Part shown: positions 1 to 6,355 of the stretch, piece by piece | Position numbering within the stretch: the stretch's first letter is position 1 | How the letters are laid out: each line of letters begins with the position of its first letter | Assembly (NCBI GenBank): GCA_014728685.1 | Contig: WJLG01000001.1 | Span: 1-6,969, forward strand | DNA from: Candidatus Falkowiibacteriota bacterium | GTDB lineage: Bacteria > Patescibacteriota > Patescibacteriia > Patescibacteriales > WJLG01 | DNA: 6,969 nt | Direction of reading: 5' to 3' | Made by a program: the position numbers and the translations under genes | The notes under the pieces: generated by a model | Databases searched by the model: none | The model's input: only the letters and a program-made list of their open reading frames with translations | What the model was told of the DNA's origin: nothing

Positions 1-14
1 CTTAAGGACTATGC

Positions 15-107
15 GTTATTTGATATTTGTTATTTGATATTTGTTATTTGATATTTGTTATTTGATATTTGTTATTTGATATTTGTTATTTGATATTTGT
101 TATTTGA
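15..107. repeat. 14-bp tandem repeat array, about 6.6 copies
   Basis: Six identical, uninterrupted copies of the unit GTTATTTGATATTT run from 15 to 98, followed by a 9-base partial copy (99-107). Each unit is itself two related halves, GTTATTT and GATATTT, so the array probably grew from a 7-bp ancestor. It lies beyond the 3' end of the GldG-like gene. The array carries no open frame of interest. Perfect identity between copies points to recent expansion or active slippage. Confidence 0.95.
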
Positions 108-140
108 ACAGATCCTTCGCTAACGCTTCTGGATGACAAA
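108..140. repeat. Dispersed-repeat-like segment (TGTCATCC...GGATCTG type)
   Basis: Read on the minus strand this segment runs TGTCATCCAGAAGCG, then TTAGCGAAGGATCTG. It matches my memory of an intergenic repeat seen in many metagenome-derived genomes, whose spurious translation reads like CHPEALAKDL. It can fold through ATCC/GGAT or CAGA/TCTG pairs. It separates the 14-bp array from the 7-bp array. The repeat identity is recalled, not searched; only one copy is in this window. Confidence 0.5.
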
Positions 141-143
141 AAT

Positions 144-169
144 GTTATGCGTTATGCGTTATGCGTTAC
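144..169. repeat. 7-bp tandem repeat, about 3.4 copies, overlapping a gene end
   Basis: Three exact copies of GTTATGC (144-164) are followed by a partial copy GTTAC (165-169). The array overlaps the last codons of the GldG-like gene: on the minus strand it encodes the final Thr-His-Asn-Ala and supplies the TAA stop at 152-154. The nonamer TATGCGTTA also occurs at 10-18, at the other edge of the 14-bp array, so the whole repeat cluster is framed by the same word. Confidence 0.9.
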
Positions 170-1747
170 GTGCTTTGCATGATCTTTCTTTCTTCTTCTT
201 AAAAAATATCTTATCAGGCCAAAAGCCAAAACCACTACGGTCATACCGAAAATATTGGCATAACGTATGAATTCCTTGGTTCCTTTTTCAAGTTTTTTGA
301 TCGGTCTTTCGGTCACTCCTCGAGAACGGATAGTGATCAGATCTTCATCCAAAGTAACACCGTCTATCATATTTTGAAAAAATATAACATTGTCGGAATT
401 GACCGCATAAAATCGATCAGCCGGGAAATCACTGTCAGCCACTAAAATGATCCGGCTGTCAGCCGACTTATCTTCTTCGAAAGCGCTCGGTATCTTGCCC
501 ATCAAAGAAACAGCGAAGTTGTATTGGCCGGTCTCAGAACATTTGTTGGTCTTTGATTGCGGATCGATATCAAAATTATCCTTTTGAACACAAGCATCCT
601 TGGTCGATTTGGCTAAGATGGAAACCTCGGTCTCTTCACTATTTATATTTTCCTCTATGATATCAATGCTTGAAGCCCAGAAAAGGGAAAGGCTTTCCAA
701 AGAAGCGACGATCACGTTATCCTGGTCGAAATTATCACCCACGACCTTGGGCCACAAAGGATAATCCAGCACAATGTTGAAAAAACCGCTTGGAATAGAA
801 GCCTTAGCGTTGGAAACATCAGCTATCAGATCTTTGTTAAGCCTTAAACCGTATTTGGCCAGCATATCATCCAATCCGATATTATTCTGAATGGCTCCTC
901 TTTGGGAATCAAGGACAACTCCATCGACCAAAAGCACCAAAGGCTTGCCGGACATAACGAACTCATCTATCTTCCTAAGCTGTTTTTCGGTGAATTTATC
1001 TTTTGGTCCCAGCACAATCAAAGTGTCGACATCAACCAAAAGATCTTCTTCTGAAGCCAGGTCGACCTCCTTTACTTGATACAGATCCTCAAGCCCTTGA
1101 TAAAGCCTGCGAGCCGCCTTACCGGCATTAAGAGTGAGGTTGCTGGAAACCAAACCAACTATCTTTTCCCTATCTGATATAAATTTTTTGATAGTGGAGG
1201 TGATGGTGTATTCCAGATTGTCGCTAGAGTTGATGACCGGGATGGCTTCCTGCTCGCTGCCGTATTGGATCACCATGCCCATATAGCCTTTTACAATTTC
1301 GTAAGAGTCGTTTTTCATCACGTTGAACTGTAAGGGCGCTATACCCAAAGCCGGCAGGTCCTTGCCCGGATTTTCCATCTCTGCCGGATCGATGAACTCC
1401 ACTTTTACTTTGCCTCCGGAATAATTCTCATATTCATCCAAGATGTCCTTGATCTGCTGTTCCAAGGTTAGAAATTTTGGAGGTAAATTTTTGGAAAAAT
1501 AGACTTTGATATTTACCAAGTCGTCCAGATCCGCCACCGTTCTCTTGCTGGCTTCGGAAATCGAAAAATCCTTGTTCTCGGTCAGATCAAGACGAACGAA
1601 TATCTGATATGAGATGAAGTTCAAAGCGATTATTATGCCGATCGCCAAAACGATCGTAAGAGTGAAATTTCCGCCCTCTTTCATCTTCCCTTTGAATATT
1701 TTCTTAAGTCCTTGAGGCAATTTCAATTTTTTCAATATGTTCTTCAT
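152..1747 (-). CDS. GldG-like ABC transporter auxiliary protein
   Basis: A 531-residue membrane protein of the GldG / ABC_transp_aux type, the extracytoplasmic partner of GldA/GldF-like transporters. A basic N-terminus is followed by a membrane helix at about 28-51, then the family signature LDLTENKDFSIS and VYFSKNLPP at about 53-90. A central region resembles GldG (VGLVSSNL near 195; LIVLGPKDKFTEKQLRKIDEF near 244-264; KPLVLLVDG after it). Near 453-480 comes NVIFFQNMIDGV...DLITIRSRGVTERP, also typical. A second helix (about 498-516) is followed by a basic RRRKK tail, so both ends are anchored. It is the last gene of the operon, 13 bp after the permease. No clear Shine-Dalgarno precedes the ATG; Met22 (ATG at 1682-1684), preceded by AAGGGAAG, is an alternative start. 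Its last four residues and stop come from the 7-bp repeat. Substrate unknown; gliding should not be inferred from the name. Confidence 0.88.
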   Translation of the reverse strand: MKNILKKLKLPQGLKKIFKGKMKEGGNFTLTIVLAIGIIIALNFISYQIFVRLDLTENKDFSISEASKRTVADLDDLVNIKVYFSKNLPPKFLTLEQQIKDILDEYENYSGGKVKVEFIDPAEMENPGKDLPALGIAPLQFNVMKNDSYEIVKGYMGMVIQYGSEQEAIPVINSSDNLEYTITSTIKKFISDREKIVGLVSSNLTLNAGKAARRLYQGLEDLYQVKEVDLASEEDLLVDVDTLIVLGPKDKFTEKQLRKIDEFVMSGKPLVLLVDGVVLDSQRGAIQNNIGLDDMLAKYGLRLNKDLIADVSNAKASIPSGFFNIVLDYPLWPKVVGDNFDQDNVIVASLESLSLFWASSIDIIEENINSEETEVSILAKSTKDACVQKDNFDIDPQSKTNKCSETGQYNFAVSLMGKIPSAFEEDKSADSRIILVADSDFPADRFYAVNSDNVIFFQNMIDGVTLDEDLITIRSRGVTERPIKKLEKGTKEFIRYANIFGMTVVVLAFGLIRYFLRRRKKDHAKHVTHNA

Positions 1748-1760
1748 AATATTTCAATAT

Positions 1761-2498
1761 TTAATTCTTAATCCCTCTTTTATTGATGATCAGGACGTTA
1801 GCCCACAGAAATATAAAAATAAAGGAAAGATAATAGATCACGTCTTTGGAATCGATCACGCCTTTGGCAATGTTGGAAAAATGATTGCCCAAGCCGAGAA
1901 AAGCGAAGACCTCCGCAGCTGTCGGATTCAAGCCCTCCAGAACAAAATTGTACCCGATAATGAAGGCTAAAAAGCAGGCGACCAAACCGAGCACGAAAGC
2001 TATGATCTGATTCTTGGTAAGCGAAGAAATAAAAAGCCCCAGAGACAAATAAGCTCCGCCCAGGAACAACGCGCCCAGATAACTGCCGATGACCACACCC
2101 CAATCAAGATCTCCCAAGAAAGATAAAGATATCGGTACAGTGATGGTCAGGACCAAGGCGATGAACAAAAAGCTTAAAGCGGAAAAGAATTTGGCCAAGA
2201 CCACCTGCCAATCAGTGATCGGCATGGTCAAAAGCCATTCGACAGTACCGCTTTTTTTCTCTTCTGACCATGATCTCATGGTAATGGCCGGCGACAAAAA
2301 CAGGAATATCCAGGGTAGGAGGGAAAAATAACCCCTGACGCTGGCTTGGCCGAAAAAGAAAAAGTCCCTGAAGAAAAGCCAATTGCCGATTATCAAAAAA
2401 ACTCCGATAAAAATATAAGCGATCGGCGAATTAAAATAGCTCATCAGCTCCTTCTTATACAAACTCCAGATCGTTTTTAGATATTTTTTCTTATCCAT
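1761..2498 (-). CDS. GldF-like ABC-2 type permease
   Basis: A 245-residue integral membrane protein, the channel-forming partner of the upstream ATPase. It begins with a cytoplasmic stretch ending KKELMSYFNSPIAYI, standard for GldF-type permeases. About six hydrophobic segments follow, near residues 26-43, 57-74, 100-125, 137-160, 165-190 and 222-238. The loop after the second helix carries the family hallmark SPAITMRSWSEEKKSGTVEW then LLTMPI (about 69-94), the likely coupling region. Length is normal for the family. It sits 18 bp after the ATPase stop and 13 bp before the GldG-like gene. No Shine-Dalgarno is visible before its ATG, so translation probably depends on coupling or an SD-independent start. 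Transported substrate cannot be told from sequence. Confidence 0.9.
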   Translation of the reverse strand: MDKKKYLKTIWSLYKKELMSYFNSPIAYIFIGVFLIIGNWLFFRDFFFFGQASVRGYFSLLPWIFLFLSPAITMRSWSEEKKSGTVEWLLTMPITDWQVVLAKFFSALSFLFIALVLTITVPISLSFLGDLDWGVVIGSYLGALFLGGAYLSLGLFISSLTKNQIIAFVLGLVACFLAFIIGYNFVLEGLNPTAAEVFAFLGLGNHFSNIAKGVIDSKDVIYYLSFIFIFLWANVLIINKRGIKN

Positions 2499-2516
2499 AG
2501 TGCTAATGTTTTAGAT

Positions 2517-3449
2517 TTATTTAGTGAGTTCGCGGAATATGTCTTCCAAACTGGCTTTCAACTTATTGATCTCCAAGATGCTCCAATTATCGGTGGCGGA
2601 AATGGTCTTGAACAGATTCTCTCTTATATCCTTGCCCGCATACGGCCTGATCTCATAGCCAAAAGTGTGTTCATCTTCCTTATCTTTTTCGGCCACGAAT
2701 TCAACCTCTATCATATCATTCAATTTTCTCAAGACGCTTTCTTTATCGCCTCTGATCTTTACATAATAAACTTCTCTTGGATCGGCTTTCTTGGCCAGAT
2801 CTTCGGGAGAACCTTCGCCGGTTATCTGCCCGTTGTTGATGATCACCACGCGGTCGCAAGTAGCTTCGACCTCTCCCAAGATATGAGTGGAGAAGATCAC
2901 GGTCTTTTCCCGGCCGATCTCTTTGATCAAGCGCCTGATCTCGGAAACTTGATTCGGATCCAATCCGGTCGTCGGTTCGTCCAAGATCAAAACGTCCGGA
3001 TTATGGATGATGGCCTGAGCCAACCCAACCCTCTGTTTATAACCTTTGGAAAGTTGGTCGATGGTCTTGTCCATTACGCTGGACAATCCGCAGCTTTCAG
3101 CCACTTCTTTGATCCTGTCTTTTATCTTTTCCTTTTTGATGTTTCTCATCTCGGCCACGAATTTCAAATATTCATGGACCTTCATATCCTCGTAAAGAGG
3201 CACGGTTTCCGGCAAGTAGCCGATCTTCTCTCTTGTTTTCAAAGAATCTTTCGAGACATCAAGGCCGTCGATCTTGACCGAACCTGAATCCGGCTGCCAA
3301 AAGGAAGTGATGATCTTCATGGTCGTGGTCTTACCGGCGCCGTTGGGGCCAAGAAAGCCCAGTATCTCTCCTTGCTTCACGCTGAAACTGATGTCGCTTA
3401 AGATCTTGTTCTCTCCGATCTTTTTGGTCAAATTATTTATTTCTATCAT
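2517..3449 (-). CDS. GldA-like ABC transporter ATP-binding protein
   Basis: A 310-residue cytoplasmic ATPase that powers the downstream permease. All nucleotide-binding motifs are intact: Walker A GPNGAGKTT at 34-42, GYLPE at 77-81 with Glu81 at the Q-loop position as in this subfamily, signature LSKGYKQRVGLAQAI at 133-147, Walker B VLILDEP at 153-159, D-loop GLDP at 162-165 and switch His189. The LSKGYKQR signature with GLDPNQ is characteristic of GldA-type ATPases. A C-terminal extension of roughly 90 residues (about 220-310) follows the nucleotide-binding domain and ends LKASLEDIFRELTK, as usual in ABC-2 exporter ATPases. It is the first gene of the three-gene operon and has its own promoter. 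The ATG is not preceded by an SD at normal distance; an AAGGAG lies about 48 nt upstream beyond two inverted repeats. Confidence 0.93.
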   Translation of the reverse strand: MIEINNLTKKIGENKILSDISFSVKQGEILGFLGPNGAGKTTTMKIITSFWQPDSGSVKIDGLDVSKDSLKTREKIGYLPETVPLYEDMKVHEYLKFVAEMRNIKKEKIKDRIKEVAESCGLSSVMDKTIDQLSKGYKQRVGLAQAIIHNPDVLILDEPTTGLDPNQVSEIRRLIKEIGREKTVIFSTHILGEVEATCDRVVIINNGQITGEGSPEDLAKKADPREVYYVKIRGDKESVLRKLNDMIEVEFVAEKDKEDEHTFGYEIRPYAGKDIRENLFKTISATDNWSILEINKLKASLEDIFRELTK

Positions 3450-3457
3450 AAGCTGAT

Positions 3458-3479
3458 CTTTTATTTATATAAATAAAAG
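3458..3479. promoter_or_regulatory. Perfect 22-bp palindrome in ABC operon leader
   Basis: Arms CTTTTATTTAT and ATAAATAAAAG are exact reverse complements with no spacer. It lies between the predicted transcription start (about 3512) and the start codon of the ATPase. The perfect dyad could be an operator for a dimeric repressor, or form an RNA hairpin of about 9 bp with a 4-nt loop. It consists almost only of A and T, so chance symmetry is less improbable than its length suggests. Confidence 0.6.
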
Positions 3480-3499
3480 TATTTAAATTAATAAATACT
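3478..3499. promoter_or_regulatory. Second inverted repeat in ABC operon leader
   Basis: AGTATTTA (3478-3485) and TAAATACT (3492-3499) form an 8-bp stem with a 6-nt loop. It abuts the 22-bp palindrome, sharing two bases. On the minus strand the first stem bases overlap the end of an AAGGAG motif (3498-3503). Folding of both elements would bring that motif to about 8 nt from the ATPase start codon. This is a structural inference from base complementarity only. Confidence 0.5.
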
Positions 3500-3518
3500 C
3501 CTTAGTCTTTAATATATC

Positions 3519-3547
3519 ATTTTAGAATATGGAAAAAAATGCGTCAA
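3519..3547 (-). promoter_or_regulatory. Sigma70-type promoter of the ABC operon
   Basis: On the minus strand TTGACG (3542-3547) and TAAAAT (3519-3524) are separated by exactly 17 bp, each matching the consensus hexamer at five of six positions. Transcription should start near 3512, leaving a leader of about 62 nt before the ATPase ATG. The promoter lies entirely in the 133-bp gap after the surface-protein gene. I see no terminator hairpin in that gap, so readthrough from upstream may add to it. Confidence 0.7.
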
Positions 3548-3582
3548 CTTTACAAAAATAAGCATTAATATCCTAATTCAAT

Positions 3583-6255
3583 TCATCTTGGAACCAAACC
3601 GGCATTGATATATGATAAGTCTGAATCACTGATCCCTAAGCCCAGATGCTTTACCACATAAAAAGCATGCGAAGGACAAGCCAGATAATATTTCCTTCTG
3701 TCAATGGGATTGATGTAATATGCTCGTCCCAGATCTTCAACATCTAAAAGGATCTTGCCGGAAAGATGCTCGGGAAAGAACTCCGTACCGGCGATATACT
3801 CGTGCTTGGCTCCCAGACCGAAAGCCCGCATAACATTGAACATATCTATGGGCCGGCCAAGAAAATATCTTTTGTTATCTTCCGGATTCAAATACCAAGC
3901 CTCGCCGTTGGCCTCCGCTTGGATCAGGATCCTGCCGGCAAGTCTATCTTCAAGGACACGTCTTTTTGAGGCTCGATTCCGGGTTTCATTCTTTTGGCTT
4001 TCGATCAATTCTTTTATCATATCCTCCATCTGCGCAGCTTCCCGTCTTCTTTTTTCCAACATTTGCTGATCGAAATCCTCAACCGTACATACTATATCAT
4101 CATCACAATATTCATATAGAGGCTTTTGCAAAGAAGATGATCCATCTTCTTCGTTTGCGTCAAGGCCGATAAAAGAACTTGGAGTTTCTATATCTTCATC
4201 TTTAAAAGAAAATTCAGGTTTGTTCAAAAGCCCCAAAGGCATGATCCCGCCACTCGAGCCTTGAACGCAGACTGCGCTTGCTCCTGACCCGGAAAGAACA
4301 TAGCCGGATTCGCAGGCCGAAGCCCCGCAAGTCGGATAGCTGTTGTAGGCGGAGGCATGAGCAACGCTTGGGCAAGAGCAATTGGAAGCGCTAAAGCTGG
4401 TCTGATCACTATATCCGGTACCGGTAAAATTCGTGGCGTAGCTTCTTATATAATAAGTGGTCCCGCAGGACAAGCCGGTGATCAAGGTTGAGAAATCGCT
4501 TATTCCAAAGGAACCTGATTCTGATGAGCTGGCCAAATGGTTTTCCAAGGTCGGGTCCTGAGAAGTGCTCCAGACAAATCCGCGCTCGGTCGATGACGCG
4601 TTGCCATTATCGGAAATAGTGGAACTGGCTGAAGCGGAAGTGGTGGTGATAGCTGAAAGCGCCGGTGCGGCCAAAGTCTGCAAGGATCTTTTGTAAACCT
4701 GAAAGACTTCTAACCCCTCAGTATCATTACGATGCGCTAAATATAAACGATCGCCTAAAACGGCAAAATATTGGGCATAGCTGTTTGTATTATTGGTAAA
4801 AAGATCTTTGACCAGATAAGTGCCGGATTCGGTGCCGTCGGTCTTCCATATGTTGGATCCGGAACCGTCATCGGCCTCAAAGAAAAGATAACCATTGTAA
4901 ACGATCATGTCTTCCGGATCAGAAGAGCTCAGTCCGTATATATCTTTGACCATAGAAGCTCCCGAGGTGGTGCTATATTTCCACAATTCCCTATAGGTTC
5001 CCGAGGCATAAGCATCGAAATAAAGTTCGTTGTTATAAATATTTATATCACTATAATAGCCCGGGTTAGCATTATGATCCGGATCTATCTCAGCCGCCTG
5101 GATCGTGCCGGAAGCCGTACCGTCTGTTTTCCAAAGTTCATAGTCAGAGCCGTCATCAGCGGCGTTGAAATACAGTGATCCGTCGAAAACAACCCCCTTG
5201 GAAGGGCTGGAATTTCCGGAAGTATTTATATCTGCCACCATTTCCGTGCCAGACTCGGTGCCATCGGTTTTCCAAAGTTCATAGCCGTTCGTGCCGTCGC
5301 TGGCTTCGAAATAAAGTTCATTATTATAAACCACTCCATTGCTGGGGCCTGAACTGCCGGAAGGATTTATATCTTTGACCATGACCGTGCCGGACTCGGT
5401 ACCGTCCGTCTTCCAAAGCTCGGTCCCACTGGCCGAATCGTAGGCAGAAAAAAACAACTCATCTCCCAAAATACCCAAATAAGAGGGATTGGAATTGCCG
5501 GTTCCGGTGTTTATATCTTTCAATATTGAAGTGCTGGCAACTGTTCCGTCGGATATCCAATATTCCGAACCATAGGTAGCGTCTCGGTTGCGAAAAACGA
5601 CTTTATTTCCGAAAACATTGATATACATATCGCCCGCACCAAGACCAAAAGCGGCCAGATCAACAAGCCCGGAAACAGTGCCGTCTGTTCGGAAAAAACG
5701 ATAACCGGAGGCGGTATTGGCCTTAAAGAAAATTTGATCGCCCGCAGTTGTTAGGCGATTGGGCCAAGAATCACCGCCCGGATATACATCATGCAAAAGC
5801 CCGATCACATAATTTCTATTCAAACTGATGAAATTCCAAGTTGAGGTACCGGAAATGCCGGCAAAGGGATCGCTGCTTGATGCTTCTACAAAAGCTCCGG
5901 CGTCGATCTCTACATAATATTCTATGCCATCGCCCAAAAGACCTGATGGATCAATGGTAAAGGTGGTAGAGCCTGATCCGCTTTGCGCCGTCACTTGAGC
6001 TGAGGATGCGACAATGGTCTCAAAGATGGAATCATCGGACATCTTTTTGATATAGATATTTCCGGAAGCCGAACCGGTGATAGTGTCGAAATTAATAAGC
6101 AAATCGGAAGTGGAAGCAACACCTGTGCGAGCATTGGCCGGAGTTAAAGAAGAAATATTAGGTGCGGCTGCTTGAATATTCGAAATATATACAAAAAACA
6201 TCAGCCATAAGCCCAAGATAGAAAATACAAAAATTGCGGACCTTCTTCCTTTCAT
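3583..6255 (-). CDS. Secreted ELWxxDGT-repeat surface protein with Ig-like and C-terminal repeats
   Basis: An 890-residue exported protein of unknown function. Order of parts: signal peptide (KGRR, hydrophobic 8-25, likely cleavage after IQAAA near 31); Ig-like domain resembling the Big_5/SbsA type (about 32-145); then seven WKTDGT-type motifs with their aromatic at residues F188, W233, W281, W328, W375, W425 and W470, plus a degenerate eighth near 517. The spacing of 45-50 residues suggests a beta-propeller of the ELWxxDGT family. A fibronectin-III-like domain follows (about 527-625), then a Cys-rich stretch (C626, C628, C643, C648, C663), a low-complexity linker with C717 and C723, a charged Glu/Lys/Arg helix (about 729-773), and two 42-residue repeats (774-815, 833-874). 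It has no C-terminal membrane helix or LPXTG-like signal, so attachment to the cell is unclear. It likely mediates adhesion or envelope contacts; this is inference. Stop TGA. Confidence 0.88.
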   Translation of the reverse strand: MKGRRSAIFVFSILGLWLMFFVYISNIQAAAPNISSLTPANARTGVASTSDLLINFDTITGSASGNIYIKKMSDDSIFETIVASSAQVTAQSGSGSTTFTIDPSGLLGDGIEYYVEIDAGAFVEASSSDPFAGISGTSTWNFISLNRNYVIGLLHDVYPGGDSWPNRLTTAGDQIFFKANTASGYRFFRTDGTVSGLVDLAAFGLGAGDMYINVFGNKVVFRNRDATYGSEYWISDGTVASTSILKDINTGTGNSNPSYLGILGDELFFSAYDSASGTELWKTDGTESGTVMVKDINPSGSSGPSNGVVYNNELYFEASDGTNGYELWKTDGTESGTEMVADINTSGNSSPSKGVVFDGSLYFNAADDGSDYELWKTDGTASGTIQAAEIDPDHNANPGYYSDINIYNNELYFDAYASGTYRELWKYSTTSGASMVKDIYGLSSSDPEDMIVYNGYLFFEADDGSGSNIWKTDGTESGTYLVKDLFTNNTNSYAQYFAVLGDRLYLAHRNDTEGLEVFQVYKRSLQTLAAPALSAITTTSASASSTISDNGNASSTERGFVWSTSQDPTLENHLASSSESGSFGISDFSTLITGLSCGTTYYIRSYATNFTGTGYSDQTSFSASNCSCPSVAHASAYNSYPTCGASACESGYVLSGSGASAVCVQGSSGGIMPLGLLNKPEFSFKDEDIETPSSFIGLDANEEDGSSSLQKPLYEYCDDDIVCTVEDFDQQMLEKRRREAAQMEDMIKELIESQKNETRNRASKRRVLEDRLAGRILIQAEANGEAWYLNPEDNKRYFLGRPIDMFNVMRAFGLGAKHEYIAGTEFFPEHLSGKILLDVEDLGRAYYINPIDRRKYYLACPSHAFYVVKHLGLGISDSDLSYINAGLVPR
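3634..3936 (-). repeat. Two copies of a 42-aa C-terminal repeat in the surface protein
   Basis: Residues 774-815 start GRILIQAEANGEAWYLNP and residues 833-874 start GKILLDVEDLGRAYYINP. Both continue with a (K/R)(R/K)Y(F/Y)L segment and end in a (F/L)GLG motif. The copies are separated by 17 residues. In the second copy the usual GRP after the tyrosines is replaced by ACP, placing a cysteine there. I recall this module at the ends of many Patescibacteria exported proteins; its fold and role are unknown to me. Confidence 0.7.
4846..5694 (-). repeat. ELWxxDGT repeat block within the surface gene
   Basis: Seven recognisable units, measured between the aromatic codons, lie 135-150 bp apart. The middle units are the most alike: Trp codons at 5413-5415, 5272-5274 and 5131-5133 are exactly 141 bp apart, and the surrounding DNA shares runs such as TTCCAAAG. 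The motif reads ELWKTDGT(E/A)SGT, followed by a D-I turn (KDIN, ADIN, AEID). The number of units fits a seven-bladed propeller. Confidence 0.8.
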
Positions 6256-6263
6256 ATTCTTAT

Positions 6264-6293
6264 ATTATAGCATGTTTATTTAATGTAAGCCAA
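6264..6293 (-). promoter_or_regulatory. Promoter of the surface-protein gene, near-leaderless
   Basis: A perfect TATAAT is at 6264-6269 on the minus strand, with TTGGCT (6288-6293, four of six matches) 18 bp upstream. Transcription would start around 6257, only two or three bases before the ATG at 6253-6255. No Shine-Dalgarno lies between the -10 and the ATG, consistent with a leaderless or nearly leaderless mRNA. Confidence 0.65.
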
Positions 6294-6298
6294 GCAAT

Positions 6299-6327
6299 TT
6301 GACTGCCTTCAAATTTAATGCTAACTT
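6299..6327 (+). promoter_or_regulatory. Divergent promoter of the small plus-strand gene
   Basis: TTGACT (6299-6304, five of six) is followed after 17 bp by TAACTT (6322-6327, weak), which is helped by an extended -10 TG at 6319-6320. The start would fall near 6334, about 22 nt before the ATG at 6356. Its -35 is only 5 bp from the -35 of the opposite promoter, so the two are back to back. Confidence 0.45.
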
Positions 6328-6344
6328 TTTATCAGACCTTTCTT

Positions 6345-6350
6345 AGGAGG
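6345..6350 (+). promoter_or_regulatory. Consensus ribosome-binding site AGGAGG
   Basis: A full AGGAGG lies five bases before the ATG at 6356. It is the only textbook Shine-Dalgarno at normal distance in the window; the four complete minus-strand genes have none. It fixes the start of the small plus-strand gene and argues that this interrupted frame is, or recently was, translated. Confidence 0.85.
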
Positions 6351-6355
6351 AAAAA

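Noticed and set aside
15..107. CRISPR array
   Set aside because: Units are contiguous without spacers; this is a simple tandem repeat.
1798..2103. 101-aa minus-strand ORF in another frame of the permease gene
   Set aside because: Overlaps the permease fully; shows no RBS and no family motif.
2667..3287. 206-aa plus-strand ORF
   Set aside because: Entirely antisense to the GldA-like ATPase, whose motifs are unmistakable.
4771..5178. 135-aa plus-strand ORF
   Set aside because: Antisense to the ELWxxDGT repeat region; its length results from repeated codon pattern.
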